Source of the DNA: Aurelia coerulea
Lineage: Eukaryota; Cnidaria; Scyphozoa; Semaeostomeae; Ulmaridae
Assembly: GCA_039566865.1 (NCBI GenBank)
Contig: CM076948.1
Span: 15,449,001 to 15,513,000, forward strand
Direction of reading: 5' to 3'
DNA: 64,000 bases
In this document: piece after piece, positions 25,401 through 39,234 of the stretch
How positions within the stretch are numbered: the stretch's first letter is position 1
Layout: every line of letters begins with the position of its first letter
Notes under the pieces: generated by a model
What the model was told of the DNA's origin: nothing
Seen by the model: only the letters and a program-made list of their open reading frames with translations
The model's database searches: none
Made by a program: the position numbers and the translations under genes

Positions 25401-28400
25401 TCATCGTTCTTTAAAACTTTAGTTCTGCCAGTTACTTCTTTTATAGCACTATATTAGTGCTGCAGCAACCTTAATATTAATTACATTTTAGCTTTACTGC
25501 ATAAACAAACATCGGTTAATTAAATGTTTATTTTGTCAAAGCAAACAAAATATAAACACAAAAACTGTGGATTAACGTAATGTATTAGCTACAATTTATA
25601 TTATTAAGAGTATTGTACTCATCGTTCTTTAAAACTTTGTTTCTGTCAGTTACTTCTTTTATAGCACTATATTAGTGCTTCAGCAACCATTCTTGGAAAC
25701 ATTACTATGGACATTAGTCTTTTCTTTAGTCTTAATTTAGCTTTATTGCATAAACAAACATCGATTAGATGAAAGTCTATTTTCTCAAAGGTAACAAATT
25801 ATAAACACAAATAATATCGATTAACGTACTTTAGTAGCTGCAATTTATATTATAAAGAGTATTGAACTTATCGTTCTCTAAAACTTCAGTTCTGCCAGTT
25901 ACTTCTTTTATAGCCCTATATTAGTGCTGCAGCAACTTTTCTTGGAAGCATTACAATAGACATTAGTCTTTTCTTTAGTCTCAATTTAGCTTTACTTCAT
26001 AAACAAACATCGGTTAATTAAATGTTTATTTTGTCAAAGCAAACAAAATATAAACACAAAAACTGTGGATTAACGTAACGTATTAGCTACAATTTATATT
26101 ATTAAGTGTATTGTACTCATCGTTCTTAAAAACTTTAGTTCTGCTTGTTACTTTTTTTATAGCTCTATATTAGAGCTCCAGAAACAATTCTTGGAAACAT
26201 TACTGTAGACATTAGACTTTTCTTTAGTCTCATTTTAGCTTTACTGCATAAACAAACATCGGTTAATTAAAGGTTTATTTTCTCAAAGAAAACAAATTAT
26301 AAACACAAAAAGTATGGATTAACGTACTTTATTAGCTACAATTTATGTTATAAAGAGTATTTCATTCATCGTTCTTAAAAACTTTTGTTCTGCCAGTTAC
26401 TTCTTTTATAGCCCTATATTAGTGCTGCAGCAACTTTTCTTGGAAACATTACAATATACATTAGTCTTTTCTTTAGTCCCAATTTAGCTTTACTTCATAA
26501 ACAAACATCGATTAATTAAATGTTTATTTTCTGAGAGAAACCAAAATATAAACACGAAAAAATTCAAATTAACGTACTTTAGTAGCTAAAATTTATATTA
26601 TAAAGAGTATTGTACTCATCGTTCTTAAAAACTTTAGTTCTGCCAGTTACTTCTTTTATAGCACTATATTAGTGCTGCAGCAACCATTCTTGGAAACATT
26701 ACTATGGACATTAGTCTTTTCTTTAGTCTTAATTTAGCTTTATTGCATAAACAAACATCGATTAGATAAAAGTCTAATTTCAAAAAGGAAACAAATTATA
26801 AACACAAATAATTTCGATTAACGTACTTTAGTAGCTGCAATTTATATTATAAAGAGTATTGAACTCATCGTTCTCTAAAACTTTAGTTCTGCCAGTTACT
26901 TCTTTTATAGCCCTATATTAGTGCTGCAGCAACTTTTCTTGGAAGCATTACAATAGACATTTGTCTTTTCTTTAGTCTCAATTTAGCTTTACTTCATAAA
27001 CAAACATCGGTTAATTAAATGTTTATTTTCTGAGAGAAAACAAAATTTAAACATAAAAACTGTGGATTTACGTACTTTTGTAGCTGCAATATATTTTATA
27101 AACAGTATTGCACTCATCGTTCTTTACAACTTTAGTTCTGCAAGTTACTTCTTTCCTACCACTATATAAATGCTGCAGCAACCATTCTTGGAAATTTTAC
27201 TATAGACATTAGTTTTTTCTTTAGTCTCAATTTAGCTTTACTGCATGAACGAACATCGATTAATTAAAAGTTTTTTTTCTGAGAGAAACCAAAACATAAA
27301 CACAAAAAATTGGAATTAACGTACTTTAGTAGATAAAATTTATAATATAAAGAGTATTGCACTCATCGTTCTTTAAAACTTTAGTTCTGCCAGTTACTTC
27401 TTTTGTAGCCCTATATTAGTGGTGCAGCAACTTTTCTTGGAAACCTTAAAATAGACATTAGTCTTTTCTTTAGTCTCAATTTAGCTATACATCATAAACA
27501 AACATCGATTAATTAAATGTTTATTTTCTGAGAGAAAACAAAATATAAACACAAAAATTGGAATTAACGTACTTTAGTAGCTAAAATTTATATTATAAAG
27601 AGTATTGTACTCATCGTTCTTTAAAACTTTAGTTCTGCCAGTTACTTCTTTTGTAGCCCTATATTAGTGGTGCAGCAACTTTTCTTGGAAACCTTAAATA
27701 GACATTAGTCTTTTCTTTAGTCTCAATTTAGCTATACTTCATAAACAAACATCGATTAATTAAATGTTTATTTTCTGAGAGAAAACAAAATATAAACATA
27801 AAAACTCTGGATTTAAGTACTTTTGTAGCTGCAATATATTTTATAAACAGTATTGCACTCATCGTTCTTTACAACTTTAGTTCTGCAAGTTACTTCTTTC
27901 CTACCACTATATAAATGCTGAAGCAACTTTTCTTGGAAGCATTACAATAGACATTTGTCTTTTCTTTAGTCTCAATTTAGCTTTACTTCATAAACAAACA
28001 TCGGTTAATTAAATGTTTATTTTCTGAGAGAAACCAAAATATAAACACGAAAAAATTCAAATTAACGTACTTTAGTAGCTAAAATTTATATTATAAAGAG
28101 TATTGTACTCATCGTTCTTAAAAACTTTAGTTCTGCCAGTTACTTCTTTTATAGCACTATATTAGAGCTGCAGAAACCATTCTTGGAAACATTACTGTAG
28201 ACATTAAATTTTTCTTTAGACTCATTTAGCTATATTCCATAAACAAACATCGGTTAATTAAAAGTTCATTTTCTCAAAGAAAACAAATTATAAACACAAA
28301 AAGTATAGATTAACGTACTTTATTAGCTACAATTTATAATATAAAGAGTATTGCACTCATCGTTCTTTAAAACTTTAGTTCTGCCAGTTACTTCTTTTGT

Positions 28401-28860
28401 AGCCCTATATTAGTGGTGCAGCAACTTTTCTTGGAAACCTTAAAATAGACATTAGTCTTTTCTTTAGTCTCAATTTAGCTATACTTCATAAACAAACATC
28501 GATTAATTAAATGTTTATTTTCTGAGAGAAAACAAAATATAAACACAAAAAATTGGAATTAACGTACTTAAGTAGCTAAAATTTATATTATAAATAGTAT
28601 TGTACTCATCGTTCTTAAAAACTTTAGTTCTGCTTGTTACTTTCTTTATAGCTCTATATTAGAGCTCCAGAAACAATTCTTGGAAACATTAAAATTGACA
28701 TTAGTCTATTCTTTAGTCTCAATTTAGCTTTACTTCATAAACAAACATCGATTAATTAAATGTTTATTTTCTGAGAGAAAACAAAATATAAACACAAAAA
28801 ATTCAAATTAACGTACTTTAGTAGCTAAAATTTATATTATAAAGAGTATTGTACTCATCG
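22480..28860. repeat. ~6.38-kb higher-order satellite unit, copy 1
   Basis: About 26 monomers repeated immediately downstream at an offset of 6379-6381 bp. Rare variants are kept in the same order along the whole length, including TTCATTTAGTCTC, CATTTGAGCTTTAC, CTAAAAGCAAAAAAAA, TAGAGCTCCAG and the ATAAATGCTG monomer. Differences seen are scattered substitutions and a few 1-2-base indels. Smaller ~968-bp repeats are nested inside (for example 23.3 and 24.3 kb). Confidence 0.92.
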
Positions 28861-31800
28861 TTCTTAGAAAATTTAGTTCTGCCAGTTACTTCTTTTATAA
28901 CCCTATATTAGTGCTGCAGCAACTTTTTTTGGAAACATTACAATAGACATTAGTCTTTCATTTAGTCTCAATTTAGCTTTATTGCATAAACATACATCGT
29001 TTAATCAAAAGTTTATTTTCTGAGAGAAAACAAAATTTAAACATAAAAGATTGGATTTACGTACTTTAGTAGCTGCATTTTGTTTTGTAAACAGTATTGC
29101 ACTAAATCGTTCCCTACAACTTTAGTTCTGCTATTTACTTCTTTTCTACCACTATATTAGTGCTGCAGCAACCATTCTTGGAAATTTTACTATAGACATT
29201 AGTTTTTTCTTTACTCCAATTTTAGCTTTACTGCATGAACAAACATCGGTTAAATAAAAGTTTATTTTTTGAGAGAAAACAAAATATAAACACAAAAAAT
29301 TGGAATTAACGTACTTTAGTAGCTAAAATCTATATTATAAAGAGTATTTTACTCATCGTTCTTAGAAAATTTAGTTCTGCCAGTTACGTCTTTTATAGCA
29401 CTATATTAGTGCTGCAGAAACCATTCTTGGAAGCATTACTGTAGACATTAGATTTTTCTTTAGTCTCATTTGAGCTTTACTGCATCAACAAACATCGGTT
29501 AATTAAAAGTTTATTTTCTCAAAGAAAACAAATTATAAACACAAAAAGTATGGATTAACGTACTTTAGTAGCTTTAATTAATATTATAAAGAGTATTGCA
29601 CTCATAGTTCTTTAAAATTTAAGTTCTGCTAGTTACTTCTTTTATAGCACTATATTAGTGCTGCAGAAACCTTAATATTAATTAAATTTTAGCTTTACTG
29701 CATAAACAAACATCGGTTAATTAAATGTTTATTTTCTAAAAGCAAAAAAAATATAAACACAAAAATTGTGGATTAACGTAATGTATTAGCTACAATTTAT
29801 ATTATTAAGAGTATTGTACTCATCGTTCTTTAAAACTTTGTTTCTGTCAGTTACTTCATCTATAGCACTATATTAGCGCTGCAGCAACCATTCTTGGAAA
29901 TATAACTATGGACATTAGTCTTTTAATTAGTCTTAATTTAGCTTTATTGCAGAAACAAACATCGATTAGATAAAAGTCTATTTTCTCAAAGGAAACAACT
30001 TATAAACACAAATAATTTCGATTAACGTACTTTAGTAGTTGCAGTTTATATTATAAAGAGTATTGAGCTCATCGTTCTCCAAAACTTTAGTTCTGCCAGT
30101 TACTTCTTTTATAGCCCTATATTAGTGCTGCAGCAACTTTTCTTGGAAACATTACAATAGACATTAGTCTTTCCTTTAGTCTCAATTTAGCTTTATTGCA
30201 TAAACATACATCGTTTAATTAAAAGTTTATTTTCTGAGAGAAAACAAAATTTAAACATAAAAAGTGTGGATTCACGTACTTTAGTAGCTGCAATTTATTT
30301 TATAATCAGTTTTGCACTAAATCGTTTCCTAAAACTTTAGTTCTGTTATTTACTTCTTTTCTACTACTATATTAGTGCTGCAGCAACCATTCTTGTAAAT
30401 TTTACTATAGACATTAGTTTTTTCTTTAGTCCAATTTTAGCTTTACTGTATAAACAAACATCGGTTAAATAAAAGTTTATTTTCTCAAAGAAAACAAAAT
30501 ATAAACAAAAAAAATTGGAATTAACGTACTTTAGTAGCTAAAATTTATATTATAAAGAGAATTTTACTCATCGTTCTTAAAAACTTTAGTTCTGCAAGTT
30601 ACTTCTTTTATAGCACTATATTAGTGCTGCAGCAACCTTAATATTAATTACATTTTAGCTTTACTGCATTAACAAACATCGGTTAATTAAATGTTTATTT
30701 TCTAAAAGCAAAAAAAATATAAACACAAAAATTGTGGATTAACGTAATGTATTAGCTTTAATTTATATTATTAAGAGTATTGTACTCATCGTTCTTTAAA
30801 ACTTTGTTTCTGTCAGTTACTTCATTTATAGCACTATGTTAGCGCTGCAGCAACCATTCTTGGAAATATAACTATGGACATTAGTCTTTTCTTTAGTCTT
30901 AATTTAGCTTTATTGCAGAAACAAACATCGATTAGATAAAAGTCTATTTTCTCAAAGGAAACAAATTATAAACACAAATAATTTCAATTAACGTACTTTA
31001 GTAGTTGCAGATTATATTATAAAGAGTATTGAGCTCATCATTCTCCAAAACTTTAGTTCTGCCAGTTACTTCTTTTATAGCCCTATATTAGTGCTGCAGC
31101 AACTTTTCTTGGAAACATTACAATAGACATTAGTCTTTCCTTTAGTCTCAATTTAGCTTTACTTCATAAACAAACATCGATTAATTAAATGTTTATTTTC
31201 TGAGAGAAAACAAAATATAAACACAAAAAATTGGAATTAACGTATTTTAGTAGCTAAAATTTATATTATAAAGAGCATTGTACTCATCGTTCTTAAAACC
31301 TTTAGTTCTGCAATTTACTTCTTTTATAGCACTATATTAGTGCTGCAGAAACCATTCTTGGAAGCATTACTGTAGACATTAGATTTTTCTTTAGTCTCAT
31401 TTTAGCTTTACTTCATAAACAAACATCGATTAATTAAATGTTTATTTTCTGAGAGAAAACAAAATATAAACACAAAAAATTCGAATTAACGTACTTTAGT
31501 AGCTAAAATTTATATTATAAAGAGTATTGTACTCATCGTTCTTAAAAACTTTAGTTCTGCAATTTACTTCTTTTATAGCACTATATTAGTGCTGCAGAAA
31601 CCATTCTTGGAAACATTACTGTAGACATTAGATTTTTCTTTAGTCTCATTTTAGCTTTACTGCATAAACAAACATCGGTTATTTAAAAGCTTATTTTCTC
31701 AAAAAAAACAAATTATAAACACAAAAAGTATGGATTAACGTACTTTAGTAGCTTCAATTAATATTATAAAGAGTATTGCACTCATCGTTCTTTAAAACTT

Positions 31801-34800
31801 TAGTTCTGCCAGTTACTTCTTTTATAGCACTATATTAGTGCTGCAGCAACCTTAATATTAATTACATTTTAGCTTTACTGCATAAACAAACATCGGTTAA
31901 TTAAATGTTTATTTTGTCAAAGCAAACAAAATATAAACACAAAAACTGTGGATTAACGTATTATTAGCTACAATTTATATTATTAAGAGTATTGTACTCA
32001 TCGTTCTTTAAAACTTTGTTTCTGTCAGTTACTTCTTTTATAGCACTATATTAGTGCTTCAGCAACCATTCTTGGAAACATTACTATGGACATTAGTCTT
32101 TTCTTTAGTCTTAATTTAGCTTTATTGCATAAACAAACATCGATTAGATGAAAGTCTATTTTCTCAAAGGTAACAAATTATAAACACAAATAATATCGAT
32201 TAACGTACTTTAGTAGCTGCAATTTATATTATAAAGAGTATTGAACTTATCGTTCTCTAAAACTTCAGTTCTGCCAGTTACTTCTTTTATAGCCCTATAT
32301 TAGTGCTGCAGCAACTTTTCTTGGAAGCATTACAATAGACATTAGTCTTTTCTTTAGTCTCAATTTAGCTTTACTTCATAAACAAACATCGGTTAATTAA
32401 ATGTTTATTTTGTCAAAGCAAACAAAATATAAACACAAAAACTGTGGATTAACGTAATGTATTAGCTACAATTTATATTATTAAGTGTATTGTACTCATC
32501 GTTCTTAAAAACTTTAGTTCTGCTTGTTACTTTTTTTATAGCTCTATATTAGAGCTCCAGAAACAATTCTTGGAAACATTACTGTAGACATTAGACTTTT
32601 CTTTAGTCTCATTTTAGCTTTACTGCATAAACAAACATCGGTTAATTAAAGGTTTATTTTCTCAAAGAAAACAAATTATAAACACAAAAAGTATGGATTA
32701 ACGTACTTTATTAGCTACAATTTATGTTATAAAGAGTATTTCATTCATCGTTCTTAAAAACTTTTGTTCTGCCAGTTACTTCTTTTATAGCCCTATATTA
32801 GTGCTGCAGCAACTTTTCTTGGAAACATTACAATATACATTAGTCTTTTCTTTAGTCCCAATTTAGCTTTACTTCATAAACAAACATCGATTAATTAAAT
32901 GTTTATTTTCTGAGAGAAACCAAAATATAAACACGAAAAAATTCAAATTAACGTACTTTAGTAGCTAAAATTTATATTATAAAGAGTATTGTACTCATCG
33001 TTCTTAAAAACTTTATTTCTGCCAGTTACTTCTTTTATAGCACTATATTAGTGCTGCAGCAACCATTCTTGGAAACATTACTATGGACATTAGTCTTTTC
33101 TTTAGTCTTAATTTAGCTTTATTGCATAAACAAACATCGATTAGATAAAAGTCTAATTTCTCAAAGGAAACAAATTATAAACACAAATAATTTCGATTAA
33201 CGTACTTTAGTAGCTGCAATCTATATTATAAAGAGTATTGAACTCATCGTTCTCTAAAACTTTAGTTCTGCCAGTTACTTCTTTTATAGCCCTATATTAG
33301 TGCTGCAGCAACTTTTCTTGGAAGCATTACAATAGACATTTGTCTTTTCTTTAGTCTCAATTTAGCTTTACTTCATAAACAAACATCGGTTAATTAAATG
33401 TTTATTTTCTGAGAGAAAACAAAATTTAAACATAAAAACTGTGGATTTACGTACTTTTGTAGCTGCAATATATTTTATAAACAGTATTGCACTCATCGTT
33501 CTTTACAACTTTAGTTCTGCAAGTTACTTCTTTCCTACCACTATATAAATGCTGCAGCAACCATTCTTGGAAATTTTACTATAGACATTAGTTTTTTCTT
33601 TAGTCTCAATTTAGCTTTACTGCATGAACGAACATCGATTAATTAAAAGTTTATTTTCTGAGAGAAACCAAAACATAAACACAAAAAATTGGAATTAACG
33701 TACTTTAGTAGATAAAATTGATATTATAAAGAGTATTGTACTCATCGTTCTTAAAAACTTTAGTTCTGCCAGTTACTTCTTTTGTAGCCCTATATTAGTG
33801 GTGCAGCAACTTTTCTTGGAAACCTTAAAATAGACATTAGTCTTTTCTTTAGTCTCAATTTAGCTATACATCATAAACAAACATCGATTAATTAAATGTT
33901 TATTTTCTGAGAGAAAACAAAATATAAACACAAAAATTGGAATTAACGTACTTTAGTAGCTAAAATTTATATTATAAAGAGTATTGTACTCATCGTTCTT
34001 TAAAACTTTAGTTCTGCCAGTTACTTCTTTTGTAGCCCTATATTAGTGGTGCAGCAACTTTTCTTGGAAACCTTAAAACAGACATTAGTCTTTTCTTTAG
34101 TCTCAATTTAGCTATACTTCATAAACAAACATCGATTAATTAAATGTTTATTTTCTGAGAGAAAACAAAATATAAACATAAAAACTGTGGATTTAAGTAC
34201 TTTTGTAGCTGCAATATATTTTATAAACAGTATTGCACTCATCGTTCTTTACAACTTTAGTTCTGCAAGTTACTTCTTTCCTACCACTATATAAATGCTG
34301 AAGCAACTTTTCTTGGAAGCATTACAATAGACATTTGTCTTTTCTTTAGTCTCAATTTAGCTTTACTTCATAAACAAACATCGGTTAATTAAATGTTTAT
34401 TTTCTGAGAGAAACCAAAATATAAACACGAAAAAATTCAAATTAACGTACTTTAGTAGCTAAAATTTATATTATAAAGAGTATTGTACTCATCGTTCTTA
34501 AAAACTTTAGTTCTGCCAGTTACTTCTTTTATAGCACTATATTAGAGCTGCAGAAACCATTCTTGGAAACATTACTGTAGACATTAAATTTTTCTTTAGA
34601 CTCATTTAGCTATATTCCATAAACAAACATCGGTTAATTAAAAGTTCATTTTCTCAAAGAAAACAAATTATAAACACAAAAAGTATAGATTAACGTACTT
34701 TATTAGCTACAATTTATAATATAAAGAGTATTGCACTCATCGTTCTTTAAAACTTTAGTTCTGCCAGTTACTTCTTTTGTAGCCCTATATTAGTGGTGCA

Positions 34801-35240
34801 GCAACTTTTCTTGGAAACCTTACAATAGACATTAGTCTTTTCTTTAGTCTCAATTTAGCTATACTTCATAAACAAACATCGATTAATTAAATGTTTATTT
34901 TCTGAGAGAAAACAAAATATAAACGCAAAAATTGGAATTAACGTACTTTAGTAGCTAAAATTTATATTATAAAGAGTATTGTACTCATCGTTCTTAAAAA
35001 CTTTAGTTCTGCTTGTTACTTTCTTTATAGCTCTATATTAGAGCTCCAGAAACAATTCTTGGAAACATTAAAATTGACATTAGTCTATTCTTTAGTCTCA
35101 ATTTAGCTTTACTTCATAAACAAACATCGATTAATTAAATGTTTATTTTCTGAGAGAAAACAAAATATAAACACAAAAAATTCAAATTAACGTACTTTAG
35201 TAGCTAAAATTTATATTATAAAGAGTATTGTACTCATCGT
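28861..35240. repeat. ~6.38-kb higher-order satellite unit, copy 2
   Basis: Adjacent copy of 22480-28860. It ends near 35240, where the sequence switches from the TTCTTAGAAAATTTAG variant expected for another unit to TTCTTAAAAACTTTAG and then a TAGTGCTTCAG monomer. The high similarity means a recent duplication, or an assembly duplication that needs a read-depth check. Confidence 0.92.
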
Positions 35241-37849
35241 TCTTAAAAACTTTAGTTCTGCCAGTTACTTCTTTTATAGCCCTATATTAGTGCTTCAGCA
35301 ACCATTCTTGGAAATTTTACTATAGACATTAGTTTTTTCTTTAGTCTCATGCTAGCTTTACTTCATAAACAAACATCGATTAATTAAATGTTTATTTTCT
35401 GAGGGAAAACAAAATATAAACACAAAAAATTGGAATTAACGTACTTTAGTAGATAAAATTGATATTATAAAGAGTATTGTACTCATCGTTCTTAAAAACT
35501 TTAGTTCTGCCAGTTACTTCTTTTATAGCACTATATTAGAGCTGCAGAAACCATTCTTGGAAACATTACTGTAGACATTAAATTTTTCTTTAGTCTCATT
35601 TAGCTATACTGCATAAACAAACATCGGTTAATTAAAAGTTTATTTTCTCAAAGAAAACAAATTATAAACACAAAAAGTATGGATTAACGTACTTTATTAG
35701 CTACAATTTATATTATAAAGAGTATTGCACTCATCGTTCTTTAAAACTTTAGTTCTGCCAGTTACTTCTTTTGTAGCCCTATATTAGTGGTGCAGCAACT
35801 TTTCTTGGAAACATTAAAATAGACATTAGTCTTTTCTTTAGTCTCAATTTAGCTATACTTCATAAACAAACATCGATTAATTAAATGTTTACTTTCTGAG
35901 AGAAAACAAAATATAAACACAAAAAATTGGAATTAACGTACTTTAGTAGCTAAAATTTATATTATAAAGAGTATTGTACTCATCGTTCTTAAAAACTTTA
36001 GTTCTGCCAGTTACTTCTTTTATAGCACTATATTAGAGCTGCAGAAACCATTCTTGGAAAGATTACTGTAGACATTAGATTTTTCTTTAGTCTCATTTTA
36101 GCTTTACTGCATAAACAAACATCGGTTAATTAAAAGCTTATTTTCTCAAAAAAAACAAATTATAAACACAAATAATTTTGATTAACGTACTTTAGTAGCT
36201 GCAATCTATATTATAAAGAGTATTGAACTCATCGTTCTCTAAAACTTTAGTTCTGCCAGTTACTTCTTTTATAGCCCTATATTAGTGCTGCAGCAACTTT
36301 TCTTGGAAACATTACAATAGACCTTAGTCTTTTCTTTAGTCTCAATTTAGATTTATTGCATAAACATACATCGATTAATTAAAAGTTTATTTTCTGAGAG
36401 AAAACAAAATTTAAACATAAAAACTGTGGATTTACGTACTTTTGTAGCTGCAATATATTTTATAAACAGTATTGCACTCTTCATTCTTCATAACTTTAGT
36501 TCTGCAAGTTGCTTCTTTCCTACCACTATATTAGTGGTGCAGCAACTTTTCTTGGAAACATTAAAATAGACATTAGTCTTTTCTTTAGTCTCAATTTAGC
36601 TATACTTCATAAACAAACATCGATTAATTAAATGTTTATTTTCTGAGAGAAAACAAAATATAAACACAAAAAATTGGAATTAACGTACTTTAGTAGCTGT
36701 AATTAATTTTATAAAGAGTATTGCACTCATCGTTCTTTAAAACTTTATTTCTGCAAGTGACTTCTTTTATAGCCCTATATTAGTGCTTCAGCAACCATTC
36801 TTGGAAATTTTACTATAGACATTAGTTTTTTCTTTAGTCTCATGCTAGCTTTACTTCATAAACAAACATCGATTAATTAAATGTTTATTTTCTGAGGGAA
36901 AACAAAATATAAACACAAAAAATTGGAATTAACGTACTTTAGTAGATAAAATTGATACTATAAAGAGTATTGTACTCATCGTTCTTAAAAACTTTAGTTC
37001 TGCCAGTTACTTCTTTTATAGCACTATATTAGTGCTGCAGCAACCATTCTTTGAAACATTACTATGGACATTAGATTTTTCTTTAGTCTCATTTTAGCTT
37101 TACTGTATAAACAAACATCGATTAGATAAAAGTCTAATTTCTCAAAGGAAACAAATTATAAACACAAATAATTTCGATTAACGTACTTTAGTAGCTGCAA
37201 TTTTTATTATAAAGAGTATTGAACTCATCGTTCTCTAAAACTTTAGTTCTGCCAGTTACTTCTTTTATAGCCCTATATTAGTGCTGCAGCAACTTTTCTT
37301 GGAAACATTACTACAGACATTAGTCTTTTCTTTAGTCTCATTTTAGCTTTACTGCATAAACAAACATCGGTTAATTAAAAGTTTATTTTGTCAAAGAAAA
37401 CAAATTATAAACACAAAAAGTATGGATTAACGTACTTTAGTAGCTTTAATTAATATTATAAAGTGTATTAAACACATCGTTCTTTAAAACTTTATTTCTG
37501 CCAGTTACTTCCTTTATAGCACTATATTAGTGCTGCAGCAACCTTAATTTTAATTACATTTTAGCTTTCTGCATAAACAAACATCGGTTCATTAAATGTT
37601 TATTTTCTCAAAGCAAGCAAAATATAAACACAAAAAAGTGTGGACTAACGTACTTTATTAGCTACAATTTATATTATTAAGAGTATTGTACTCATCGTTC
37701 TTTAAAACTTTGTTTCTGTCAGTTACTTCTTTTATCGCACTATATTAGTGCAGCAGCAACCATTCTTGGAAACATTCCTATAGACATAAGTTTTTCCTTA
37801 GGCTCATTTTAGCTTTACTGCATAAACAAACATCGGTTAATTAAATGTT
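35241..37849. repeat. mixed satellite monomers between blocks
   Basis: Ordinary long and short monomers with a partial local duplication: the TAGTGCTTCAGCAACC monomer with CATGCTAGC occurs near 35290 and 36785. Nothing other than satellite is seen here. Confidence 0.85.
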
Positions 37850-38470
37850 TATTTTCTCAAAGAAAACAAAATATAAACACAAAAAGTGTTGATTAACGTA
37901 CTTTATTAGCTACAATTTATATTATAATGAGTATTCCTTTCATCGTTCTTAAAAACTTTAGTTCTGCCAGTTACTTCTTTTATAGCACTATATTAATGCT
38001 GCAGCAACCTTAATTTTAATTACATTTTAGCTTTTCTGCATAAACAAACATCGGTTAATTAAATGTTTATTTTCTCAAAGCAAACAAAATATAAACACAA
38101 AAAGTGTGGATTAACGTAATTTATTAGCTACAATTTATATTATTAAGAGTATTGTACTCATCGTTCTTTAAAACTTTGTTTGTTTGTTTGTTTTTTTTAT
38201 AAATCAATAGAATTTTACAATACATATTACGGTCTACACTACTTACAAGAATTACTTTACAATACTACTGGGACAAATACCCCCGGGGAGCAAAAGGCTC
38301 TGTCTACCCCAAAAGCTAAAACTAAAACTAAAACTAAAGCTAAAACTTTGTTTCTGTCAGTTACTTCTATTATAGCACTATATTAGTGCTGCAGCAACCA
38401 TTCTTTGAAACATTACTATGGACATTAGATTTTTCTTTAGTCTCATTTTAGCTTTACTGTATAAACAAAC
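37850..38470. repeat. block around retroposon copy 1 (1385-bp offset)
   Basis: Two to three monomers plus the first retroposon-like insert, which recur at 39235-39855. Similarity stops after TATAAACAAACATCG, where copy 1 has GATTAGATAAAAG and copy 2 has GTTAATTAAAAG. Confidence 0.75.
38179..38340 (-). mobile_element. short poly(A) retroposon-like insert, copy 1
   Basis: About 162 bp of non-satellite DNA flanked by TAAAACTTTG at 38169-38178 and 38341-38350. The uninterrupted satellite has this 10-mer once, so it is a target-site duplication. In minus orientation it reads: (TTTTAG)n-like head, a G/C-rich part starting CTTTTGGGGTAGAC, an A/T-rich body and a terminal A-rich tail (interrupted by C in this copy). 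I do not recognise the family and see no convincing tRNA-type A or B box. This copy alone keeps GAGC-AAAAG-GCTC, a potential hairpin, so it may be closest to the original. Confidence 0.82.
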
Positions 38471-39234
38471 ATCGATTAGATAAAAGTCTAATTTCTCAAA
38501 GGAAACAAATTATAAACACAAATAATTTCGATTAACGTACTTTAGTAGCTGCAATTTATATTATAAAGAGTATTGAACTCATCGTTCTCTAAAACTTTAG
38601 TTCTGCCAGTTACTTCTTTTATAGCCCTATATTAGTGCTGCAGCAACTTTTCTTGGAAACATTACTACAGACATTAGTCTTATCTTTAGTCTCATTTTAG
38701 CTTTACTGCATAAACAAACATCGGTTAATTAAAAGTTTATTTTCTCAAAGAAAACAAATTATAAACACAAAAAGTATGAATTAACGTACTTTATTAGCTA
38801 CAATTTATATTATAAAGAGTATTCCTTTCATCGTTCTTAAAAACTTTAGTTCTGCAAGTTACTTCTTTTATAGCCCTATATTAGTGCTTCAGCAACCATT
38901 CTTGGAAATTTTACTATAGACATTAGTTTTTTCTTTAGTCTCATGCTAGCTTTAATTCATAAACAAACATCGATTAATTAAATGTTTATTTTCTGAGAGA
39001 AGACAAAATATAAACACACAAAATTGGAATTAACGTACTTTAGTAGCTAAAATTTATTTAATAAAGAGTATTGTACTCATCGTTCTTAAAAACTTTAGTT
39101 ATGCCAGTTACTTCTTTTATAGCACTATATTAGAGCTGCAGAAACCATTCTTGGAAACATTACTGTAGACATTAGATTTGTCTTTAGTCTCATTTTAGCT
39201 TTACTGCATAAACAAACATCGGTTAATTAAAAGA

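Noticed and set aside
38179..38340. tRNA-derived SINE with RNA polymerase III boxes
   Set aside because: The G/C-rich head and GGGTATTTGTCCC segment hint at a tRNA-like arm, but I find no good A box or B box (no GGTTCGANTCC-like match). I left it as an unclassified retroposon.
38180..38386. 68-77-codon open frames over the retroposon copies (also 39538, 45344, 49404, 54180)
   Set aside because: They read through the poly(T) run, the antisense strand of the insert and satellite on both sides. The lysine/threonine repeats are just the CTAAAA run translated.
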